From Calliopum simillimum (Eukaryota > Arthropoda > Insecta > Diptera > Lauxaniidae): 64,000 nucleotides of DNA. Below are positions 32,925 through 44,900 of this stretch, piece after piece. The stretch's first letter is position 1. Each line of letters starts with the position of its first letter. The notes under the pieces were generated by a model. The model had not been told where the DNA came from and searched no databases. It worked only from the letters and a program-made list of their open reading frames with translations. The translations under genes were made by a program, and so were the position numbers. Location: positions 53,814,028-53,878,027 of the forward strand of contig OX638372.1 in NCBI GenBank assembly GCA_951812925.1, in the 5' to 3' direction.

Positions 32925-35900
32925 TCAATTAACTGATGAATACCGACTTCCCATGAGACTTTTGTTTGTATTATAAAAAGCATTGCTCATGCGCATATGC
33001 TCAAACGTTAGCGGCACACCTAGGCGTTGATCACGCTTCTTATAGTATTCATTGAAATCTAAACGTATACCGAATAGCTGTAAATTCGGTTCATCATTAG
33101 AGTTTAGCGATAGCAAAAAGCAACGTACAGCCTTCTCGTAATCATAACTTATGTTTTCCAATGATTTGTAATAGCTACTAAGCGTTTGTTCAAAAATCTT
33201 ATGCTCTTGATCACGTTCCAATTTTTTCTCAGCGGTCACGCCGAATTCACCCGTTTCCTCTGATCGCTGTATGCCAAGTTTGAATTGCTTTCGCGCGTTT
33301 AATTCATTAAAACAAATCTCATAGAATTTATCTTGCCAAACTTCAAGACGTATAATGCCATCGTAAACATTTTCCATGTTTTGGCACAGTTCACCAGATT
33401 TGGTATCAAGAAAGGCACCACATTTGATTTCATTCAAAAAGTGATCATGTGCTTTGAGTATTTCATCGAGTGTTTTAGCCTGACGTACATGATCCTGCAG
33501 TTCATCCCATTTGCACTCAATAACTTCGAATAGTATATAATATTGCATTTGATGTATAAAGTGTATCATCTCGGAGGTAAATAAATGCAGACGATAGAGG
33601 ACTTTGTTTAATTCTGTTGACATTGGACGTAGTAGCTAAAAAAAAAAAAATAAGATTTTATCAATATTAAAAATTAGAGGTAAACAGGAAGCTTTTTAAT
33701 GAAAACGGTGAGTCGAACGACAAAAAGTATGAAAATCCCTTTTGCGGAGAATAACAAGTTTTATAAATAATATTAATTTATGTTTACGAAAATGTAACCG
33801 TTTAGGGTATATTCGATAAAATCAAATTTTTCGACTTTTTGCTGTTTTTTAAGAATATTTCCTAAACGGTTGTTTTTTCGTTAATGCTAATCAATGTAAT
33901 TCTCCGCAAAAGAGATGCCGATACTCTTTATCGTTCGACCCACCGTTTTCATTAAAAAGCCTCCTAAATGAAAACTAATTGCAATCACATGGATTTCGGA
34001 ACAGACCTGTGTCTTTTTTTGTAATAGGTTTTAATAACACAGTGCAACAAATTGATAGGAAACCAATCTGTATTTGATCTAGATAAATAATACAGGATCG
34101 TTGATTCTAAATCTGGCAACCATTGTTCCCATCAGGTCTGAGATCCGAGTTACCCTTGATTTTAAGTACAGAAAACGCTATTTTCAGACATCCAGGAAGT
34201 AGTAGCAAAGACATATTTTTAATTTTTTCAATTGGATCATTACTTTTCAAGATAAAAAGTTTCGAAAATCCAAGTAAAGGACCTCATTAAATTTGTATTA
34301 AGTTGAAATACTTTTACTTCAGTGGATGATATGCAGTAGAGCAACCTCCAGTCCAGACAAAACAGTGCCTTGCGTATAGCTATCGGGTGTCACCTCATGT
34401 CCGATCCAGACCATCTGCTTGATGAGACTGGGCTCGTAAAAGTCAGGCCACATAACATCCATCTTGGACTTCTTGCCTGACTCTTGGGACCCTGGGCCCA
34501 ACCGCGATGCCCTCAAAGGTCCTCATATGCACCTTGCCAGTACGGCTATTGAATCACTGGCACTCAATAAAGTGCTCAATAGCCGCCCTCCACAAATTCA
34601 TCACTATCAAGGGAGGCAAGGCGCATATTCGCTCAACTTCGCTCGGGCTACTCGCTCATCTTGATGAGCTATAGAGTCCGGATCATTGAGGGAACTGCGG
34701 ATCGGTGTCCATCATGCAGTGGCAGTCCGCATGACAGTACCCATCTTTTCAACTGTCCTTCCCGTCCCACCAACCTCTCTACGATTGACCTATGGTCCCG
34801 CCAAGTAGAAGTAGCCCAATTTTTGGGCCTCCCGGACTAGGCTTGACCTGTTTTCAACTTCCCAATTCCCCAATCACTAGTAGGCGAAAGGATTAATTTT
34901 GTTTTTCAACTTACAAACCTGGATATGGAGTTGCTACAACAACAACATTGAAAACTAATATTTTTGCATTGGTTTTTTGTGCTTTTTTATAATACCATAA
35001 GTTATTGTATAAAAAAAAAATCAGGGGTCCCGCAATCATATAATTAAACCACGTTCCGGAGAACCGTGTTAAAACTACTTCCGACAAAAAAGTTAACGTT
35101 AAAAAAGATCACGATAAGGACAGTTTTTTTTACAAAAAACCAAATGCGAAATTAAAGGTGAGTCACATCTTTTGATGTGGGTACCGCCATTTTCAAAATC
35201 TAATCTACAAAATTAGTGTCACGGGTTGGAATCTCTTGAATTTTGAAAAAATTGCTATTTTCTGAAAAAAAAAAAGCTAAAAGCATCATACGTAGGAATG
35301 ATATATGTACACATTTATATGCGTTCACTCGAAAAATTAAAACAAGTCAAAGTGAAAAAGGGCGGTGACACTCCCCCAAAAAGAACCAAATTCACCATAT
35401 CACTGAAATTATTAAACACAGATAAATAATATAAGTTAAGTTTGTAACAGGCGCAGGGATAGTTTCTTGGGAGCGTAACACTGCCCATTTTCACTTTGAG
35501 CTGCACGGTGTGTGGACTTAGGGGCCGTTCACATATTTTGGACCCCGCTTCCCCGGTCGTAACAAAAACGTACAACCACCTCCCCCCTAGTAACGTAACA
35601 AATCTTAATTTTGGTAATTTCAATTTGAATTTTTTGTCGCATAAAATTATAAAATCGACGTTACATAACGTAGTTGATGACCACTCTCACCCCCATGTAA
35701 CACTTCGTAACAAATCGTTCAACCCCTCTCCTACCTGACGCGTTACGTAATATGTGAACGACCCCTTATCACACTTTATTTTTCATGCATAAATAAAGAT
35801 TATTCTGCTGGAAAAAATTCACTTGGAACTATTTCGCAGAAAATTCTTATTTTACTGGGATAATTGTAAAAAGCATCTATTCAGAAATTTTCCCAAACTA

Positions 35901-38900
35901 TAGGCTCGTAACATTTCGCGTTCTGCACGGTGTGAATAAAAATAATTAGTACTCGTATGTAAATATCAGAAAAAAAACTTTGACCTCTTGCGTTTTTAGT
36001 TAAGGGGATTACTTGGCAAAAATTCTTATCAACCCTAATAAAAAACTTTGAAGTGCGTTTGCACTAAAAACAGAAAAAAATGTTTATTGATTACATCTTA
36101 AAACAAATTAAAAGGAATAAAAAAAACATAATCTTAGAACTTTAGACTAAACGCATCTGGTTGAATTTCTATGATCCATTATAGCATTTGTCAAAAATTA
36201 ATTTTAGTTAATCGGACAAATGAACTAAAAAGTATTAAGATAAGACCACATGCTCTCATGCGGGTGAAAAATTGGTCTCATATTTGAACTCTTGTTTATT
36301 ATTGTAAATAGTGAAGATAAAGCAATTAACAGAAATTCATAAAAATATGAATGAAGTGGTATAAAATCGATGATTGGAGTTCATTTCGTTTTAATTTTTG
36401 TAGTTCATTCCAAGTGTAAGTAACTCACTCAATAAATAATTGGAAAATAATTATAGATATTATAACGTCAATTGTGAACTATCGAATAATTCATAAACTA
36501 TTGAAGTTTTTCAATTTTATCAAATGTGATTCTGTTTGTTCGATAGAAGAATATTTTTTTAAACTTCAATAGTAATTGAACTTTAAGCTTTTTTAAAAAC
36601 TCCAAAAAAAAAAAAAAGATTCGATTGTTTACAATTAACGCATCGATCATCGGTTTTGTCATCTCTGTAGAAGTTGTGATGTAAATTTAAAAAGGAACTG
36701 CAATTCAAAATTATTCTTTAAGATAATGGCACACATATTGCGAATTATTTAATTCTACTGAGAAAGTATAAAGTTTAATTGTGGAATTTGGACATACAAA
36801 TAGCACACTTTTAAATTTTACGACAAAGAAGTGTTTATTTTAAAAGAATTAATTAATGGTTATTATTTTAATGCATAACTGTAATAATAAGTGCAATGGG
36901 CCAAGAAATATACGCAACTGAAGATTTCGGAAGCCGAACAATTGGGTTGCGAGCCCACGAACACTCAAACTCAGACATTCATTCATTTCTTACTGAGCCT
37001 CAAATAAAGGTGCATATTGTAGAGGAATCAAATGTTTACGTTATTTTTGGGACTATAATAACACATCAGCACGAAACCAAATGTAAATGGATAGCCGCGG
37101 GCCGGATGCAAAGCACGGTTTTTTAAATGGAGTTAAACACGACGATTGTTGTTTGTAGAGCAGAGAGCATTCGATTTCATTTGGAAATATGCACTTTACG
37201 CCTCTGCTAAAATCAGAAATAAATAAATCAGCTTTAAACATTGGGGCAGTTTTTAAAATTTAAATGTCACAACACTTCTACAGAGGGAATGGAATATGCG
37301 ACACAAGCCCGTGCTATTATAATGTCGCGAATATAGACAAACAATCCGTTCAAATAATTAAAGTACAAAATTTAATTGAAAACATTTTTTCTAAATTAAA
37401 GCTCATATCACGAAAGCAAAGCAATCAACATGGCACTAGGATCTGACGCACTTTTCGAAAAAATTATCGATGCTCTGAAGGGTAATGAAGACAAAGCCAA
37501 GGCAATTAATGGCGTATTCCTCTATAAGATCACTAAGGATGGCAAAGTAGCCAAGGAATGGAGTAAGATAACATACCTTTTTCAATTTGATCATAAAAGT
37601 AATTTGTTGAGCCTGCCGGAAAGCCCCAGTTAAATGCAATACAACGAGCATTACAAAAGTCTTCAACAAATTGCTTGCAATTGGGAAAAAATGGAGATAG
37701 GAAATAACCAAAGAACGCCAAAAAAAAAAAAAAAACCAAATAACGCTCAATTATTGAAAGAAAATATCGCTTAAGCAATGTGAAATAATGTCAAAAAACA
37801 AAAACAATATAACGCCCAAATTATTTTCATATAAATTTGGGCGATATTCATTTTGGAAATAACGTCCAAAATTTATTTATATGAAAATAATTCGAGCGTT
37901 ATTTTGGTTATTTCATTGTTTGGGGCTATATTTCATTTCAATAATTGGGCGTTATTTCGGATTTGTTGTTGGACGTTATTTCCTTACGCCCAAAATAAAA
38001 ACGAAATAACGATAAAATTCTTAACGAAATAAAGCCCAAATTTTGGGCATTATTTCCCAATTGGTTATCACCCAAATTTATATGAAAATAATTTGGGCAT
38101 TATTTCGTTTTTGTTTTTTGGGCATTATTTCATTGCGCGTTATTTCCTACCGCCGGAAAAAAACAATTTTATTAATAAGTCTGAAAAGTGTAATAATGAC
38201 AAAATTTGCATTTTCTTCAACAGCTCTTGACTTGAAAAGTGCTAAGGTCTACGCGGGCCCACCTCAAGGCGTTAAGGTCGATACCACCATAACCGTTGGC
38301 GATGAAGATATGGTTGATATTGCTTCGGGTGCATTGAATCCACAGGCTGCTTTCATGAAGGGAAAACTAAAAATTGCCGGCAACATCATGCTAGTGCAAA
38401 AGTTAGCTCCATTGCTACAGACCAATGCAAAATTGTAAAAAAATTTTGATTGAAGTGAATTTCAAAAAATTTTTTTTTATCTGATATTCAGCATTATTTA
38501 ATTATTTTAATTAAGAGAGAGTAAATGCATTTGCAAAGAGTTTAAAAAATATGTATATTAAATAAGTGTTGTGTTTTAAAAATGTGAATTGTTTTTGTAT
38601 AAAAAAGTTAATAAATATTTTTTTAAAAAATATGATTATTTTTTAAATATTGTTGAATTGAGCAGATGAAAATCTTAATACAAAATAAAAGGAATATGCA
38701 TAACCTTAAAAACTTAGACGAATGTTTCTGATGTAATTGACAACTTTACTAATTTTACGAACTTTAAGTCATTATTTGCAAGAATCTAAAATTCTATGCA
38801 TTTTTCAACTTAGAAAATTAGGATTAGAGAAAAAAACCACTAAGCATGGTATGGTGACATATGTTTCGGTTACCGCCACGTAACCATCATCAGACCAATT

Positions 38901-41900
38901 TATGTTTTATTTAATTAATTTTAAATTAAATGAAATAACAATTGAAAAATTTTTTGAACTTTTTGTCTGAGGCCGGGATTGAACTGTGAACCTCGGAGTC
39001 AATCTCTCTACATAGCGCATTTATCAATGGACTGCGCTATGTACCCTCAGAAAAATTGGTAGCTTAAGTGCCTACATTCATGTTGTGAGATTTTTGTTCT
39101 CTTTCCACTTTTTCTGAGGGTACATAGCGCAGTCCATTGATAAATGTGCTATGTAGAGAGATTGACTCCGAGGTTCACAGTTCAATCCCGGCCTCAGACA
39201 AAAAGTTCAAAAAATTTTTCAATTGTTATTTCATTTAATTTAAAATTAATTAAATAAAACATAAATTGGTCTGATGATGGTTACGTGGCGGTAACCGAAA
39301 CATATGTCACCATACCATGCTTAGTGGTTTTTTTCTCTAATCCTAATTTTCTAAGTTGAAAAATGCATAGAATTTTAGATTCTTGCAAATAATGACTTAA
39401 AGTTCGTAAAATTAGTATAATTTCCATATAGTCAACATAAACCATTTTAAGTCATTGACAACACTGAATCTTAGAGATAAATTTTAGCGTTTGTCAAAAA
39501 TTCATTCCAGTTTATAGAACAAATGAGTTAAAAGTGTTCTCATAGAGTGAAAAAGATTGCTCAAGTGCTCTCTTGTCTATAGACTAACTCAATTTTAGAA
39601 ACAACAGAACTGTCAAAACAAGCTAATGAACAGAAAACACACACACTAATGTGCATGAAGTGGCATAAAAACGACGATTAAGGTTCATTTCGTTTTAATC
39701 TTTATTTTCCATTCCAAGTGTAAGCAACTAACCTAAAGAATACATACATACATACATATAGATAGATACACAAACCTGTTGAAATAATTAAAATATAATT
39801 TAATTGAAAATCTTTTTCTTAATTAAAGTTCAAACTACGATAGCAAAGCAATCAACATGTCACTCGCCTCCGACGCTGTTTTCCAAAAAATCATCGATGG
39901 TCTGAAGGGTAATGAAGCCAAAGCTAAGGCAATCAATGGCGTGTTCCTCTATAAGATCACTAAGGATGGCAAAGTAGCCAAAGAATGGAGTAAGAAACAT
40001 ATATATACGTTTGTTTTTTTTGCAATTTGATTTGACCATAAAAGTAATTTGTTGAGCGTACTAAAAAAGTCCCACTTACATAAATGCAACGCAAAAGGCT
40101 GTAGATCAAAGGGCGTTACAAAAATGTTTGACAAATTGCTTGCAAATGAAAAAAAAAAAAAAAAAAAATTTAAAGTCTGAAAAGTGTGATAATTCTGCAT
40201 TTACTTCATCAACAGCTCTTGACTGCAAAAGTGGCAAGGTCTACGAGGGCCCACCTCAAGGCGTTAAGGTCGACACCACCTTAACCGTTGGCGATGAAGA
40301 TATGGTTGATATTGCTTTGGGTAAATTGAATCCACAGGCTGCTTTCATGAAGGGAAAACTAAAAATTGCCGGCAACATCATGCTTACACAAAAGCTAGCA
40401 CCACTGCTAAAGACCGATTCAAAATTGTAAAATAATTTTGTTTTTGTGGTAAATTTCTTAATCTTTTTTTTATATATGATATTAAGCATTATTTAATTAT
40501 TTTGATTAAGAGAGAGTAAGAAATCATTTGCGAAGTGTTTAGAAAATATGTACATTAAATAAGTGTTGTGTTTTAAATGTGTGAAATTTTTTTTTTAATA
40601 AAAATGTTAATAAATATTTTTTTAAAAAAGAAGTGGGATTTTTTTTCCAAACATGAACTTTGATCGTAATGGATTAGATTGTTAATCTTATCCTCCGCTT
40701 TAAAGAAAAAGTACAACAATCTGATTATATTATTTTTATATCTAGGTACTGATAGTATGTATAAGACTTTGTCATGCAACGCACCACGTTTTGTTATGAT
40801 ACATACATACGTTTTACAAGTAAATCTAATGTATACGTGAATATGTTTGTTAAACAACCCATGTTAATTGCTTATACAAGTACCTGAACACTTTGACAGA
40901 AAAGGCAACAAACTCGAATGGTTCACTTGTATGAATATTGAAAGCGTATTTTAATATTTATTTATTATAATTACAATTTATAGACAGTATAAAATAGCTT
41001 TTAGAGTTAACAAAGTTTTACTGATAATTTTGGTTTATAGTCCAGTAAAATTAGACCCTAAAGTGACTCCTGATCAAAAAAAATTAGATAAAGTACATTT
41101 TTTAATTGAGAGTTTTAAAACAAACGTCAAAAATCATTATCGAGATCACTGCCGCATAAAAAATTCGTCAGGCTCAAAATCCGGTTTTTCAAAATATCTT
41201 TTTAATGGTTACTTTTACAGAAAAATTATGACAATTTTGTAGCTGAGAAAATTTGCTATAGAAAATTCTTGAGAATGGTTTTCGTACGACTTGCAGCTTA
41301 GGAGGTATAGTTCAGTGAAATAAGATTTTCTAGTCTAAGGTCCGAAAAAGGAGCGATCCGCACTCATCTGTTTAATGGATGATAAGTGTTTCATATCAAA
41401 ATTAATATGTTAAAAAATATATCGCAAGTGGGTTGCCTAAAAAATTCCTGTCAAGGGTATGGTTACAAACATAAGGGTCAATCATAAAGGTCGTATCAAA
41501 TTTGAAAAAATTTATGCTGCGGTTTAGTCGTGAGAGCGTTTTTTTCAATTATAGGCGTGGCACTGGCCACGTAAAAACATAAAGGTCATACTATCGCTTA
41601 TTAGCGTTAACCCTATCTCCATACCAAACCTCATAAAAATCGATTTAATTAGCCTGCTTAGTTGTGAGAGCGTTTTTTTTTTTGTTTAATTTTAAAACAT
41701 AATGGTCATATTATTGTTCCTTAGGTCAATCCTGTCTCCATATCAAAATTCATAAAAATTGATGCGGGGGCTTGGCACCGCCCACTTTTAGAAAAAGGAA
41801 AATCTTGTGCACTGCTCCTCCTCACAATTTTTCCAACCGAATATGTTAAGATTTAAGCGACTGAACCGATTTCGTTTGCCTATTTATATTATGATGATGA

Positions 41901-44900
41901 TACATACATATATCGTTAGAGTATGATTTCAATCGGTCGGAATTCATAATAGAGGCGACTACGTAAACAAAAGTGGTTAGTGAGACCAGTACCAGGGTTA
42001 CAAAACGATTTATTGGTACTTATTTTGCTCTGTTAAAACTGATGGGAGGTTGTTATTGGCAATGTTTCAGTTTTGCATGTGTGTATTCTCCTTTTACTCC
42101 TAAGACGAGCTTAGAACCAATATGAAACGTCTCCATTTGTCGCGATCCCTTGCGATGACTTTGATCTCTTGCCACGACGTCGTCTACTGCCTTGTGGATT
42201 CCACTCAAGAGCCTGGCGACAGACTCCAAACCTTTAGTATACGCCTTAAGCATTTGTTGACGAATACTTGCAGCTTGTTCATTAGTTGTTGAGTTACAAG
42301 CCACGTTTCACACCCATATAACAAAACCAATTCCACATTCCAATCAAAAATGCGCACTTTCGTTTTGGTGGATATAACGGAAGAAGATCATATTTTGTTC
42401 ATTTGAGTAAACGCGCCTTTTGCTTATGCTATTCTTGAGTTGATATCCTCTTTTGCACCACCATTCATGGAGATAATGCTGTGTGAAGCAATCGACGTTT
42501 TCAATGTCATCACTGCCAGCTCTAAACGTGATGTCATTCCTGTTTGCGTTCAGCTTCATGCTTTTAGTCTTGGATACGTTGATTTTTAGGCCGGTCATTT
42601 GTGATTCCAAGACACGGTCTTCAATTTTGCTTTGCATATCTGAGTGTTTGCACTATAAGAGGCAAATGTCGTCAGCGTAGTCGAGATCTTCTAGATGTTC
42701 GGTAAAGTTCCATCGGATACCTCTTTTGGCTTTATTAAGAGCTTTATCTAGAATATCGTCAAGAACGATAAGGAAGAGAGATGGTGATAGTAAACAGCCC
42801 TGCCGGACGCCTGAATTAGTGGTGAATGTCGTTGACAACAACTCGTTGTGTCATTTAAAGCCTTCATATTGTGCACGTACTAAGTTTATGGCCTTAGCGG
42901 CAAAACCTCTTCGTTGCAGTGAAACCCAGATGTTTTCTCGGGAGACACTGTCAAAGGCAGTGTTGTAGTCTACGAAGACAAGCGCAGCACGCCACTCACA
43001 TGATTGTTCGACAATTATTCTTAGGGTGTTGATTTGATCCACGCATGAACGGTTTGGCCGGAATAATGCTTGTTGCCGAAAGTCCAATTGAACCAATGGC
43101 AACTATATGAGAAGTATAAAAACAAATGAGACAACCTCCATTTTTTTTAATGAACGTGCCCGATAGTGCTTGATCATAAGCTATCATCAAAGGCGTCCAC
43201 GAAATAAGAGGAGATTCCCATTATTGTTTCTATATCACTCTGATAGTGCCATCTAGTTGAAAGCCATACTTAATAGACTAGTCAAGAGGTCGTAATAAGA
43301 TGAGTTCAATCTGTACAAGCTATTTTGATGGAATTTGGTAGGTAGGTGCGGATCATAAATACCATATGTGAACTCAAATAAATGCCACGCGTATTTCTTG
43401 TGTGAGGGGGCACTTGAAAATTATTCATTTTTAAAGTGCGCGATTTTCGAAATAAGTTTCAGAACATATGATTTAAACGATATGGTGATCGCTGAAAAGT
43501 ATATTTTAAAGGATTGGAGAAATCGTACTATTTATATAGAAAAACCTAGGACTAAGTTTATAGAGCTGAAAGTAACCGTTTAGGAGATTTTCAATAAAAT
43601 CTGTTTTCATATTTCAGTCATTCAAGAATATTTCTTAAATGGTATTTTACGTGAACATTCAAAAATCAATATAAGCAGTTTTTCCTTCTTGCCACAGAAT
43701 AGGGGAAAGTGGGGTAAAGTGGAAAACTTTTTTTCGAAGCTCCATAAAATGAACAAAACTTCTAATTTTTTCATGATTCAACTTCCTATAATAAAGAAAA
43801 TTAAATAAGCTATATTTTTGTCTGTTGAGTACGACGCTTTGATCGAGGATGCCCAAAATGGCAAAAATTAAAAATCGTGGGGAAAAGTGGGAAACTTTCA
43901 AAACTCATAAAAACTAATACAAATGTTGGAAAAAAGTTCTAATATCTTCATTGTAAGTCAAAAAAGGTTCAAGGAACACACCCATAGAAGTAAATATGAA
44001 AAGAAATAATGATTTTGCTGGAAAAAAATATATGAAAAAATGTGTTTAAAAAAATTTGTGAAATAGTAGCTTATTCGTCGTTCTCTGATGCTAAAAATGT
44101 GATCTTCATTTTTTCACTCTATGAATTACACGGAATCCTTTTGCGTTATAAAAATTAAGATTACAAAGAATATTTTTGTGTACTTACAATCGGTTTATCT
44201 CCAGAAACAGTAAAAATATCGATGCTTAAATATTTAGAAAAGAAATTTCAAAATCACTTAAGAACTTTGCATGATTCCAGAGAAAACAAAAATACGTATG
44301 CACGCATCGCTACACCATAAAGATTTGCTTACGGTCATTGCAAGTACATGTCAGAAGCGGATGACAGCTAAACTTTGCTAGTTTGCCCGAAAAGAGGCAT
44401 TTCCCACTCTACCCCACTTTCCCCTATGTTTGAAAGATTATCTGGATGTCGGCAAATTCGTCTGATGATATCACCTATAGTGGGCATTGAAACGTAACAA
44501 AACGCCGACATTGAACAGTAGGCTCAAACCAACAATGTCATCTGATCCATGCTTGTTGATAGCAAATAATAAATCAATAAAATTTGTACGGCATGGGTAT
44601 AAATCCTATTACTTTTTATGGTGCGTTTTCGAAATGAAAAGTAATTGAAATCGCAGGTTTTGTTGTAATTTTTCAACAATTTTACACATAAAAAGGTTTT
44701 TTGAAAGATGCATTTCTTATCATTTCTAAATAATTTTTCAAAACGGCAAAATATGAAAAATCAATTTTATCAATAAAAAAAAAACTCTCAACAGTAAAAA
44801 AAAAGTAAATTTAACACTGATAAGATTTGGCACGAAAACTATTAAAAGTGTATAGTAAATAAAAATTTCAGATTGTTAAAACACATGTCGTTTTTTTTTT

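Noticed and set aside
36896..37126. 76-codon open frame upstream of SCP2 copy 1
   Set aside because: It lies inside a TIR element in the leader intron, has no recognised domain and is absent from the leader of copy 2.
38960..39060. A true tRNA gene in the palindrome
   Set aside because: A- and B-box-like sequences and an acceptor-like stem are present, but the D and anticodon parts instead form one long hairpin, so no proper cloverleaf can be drawn.
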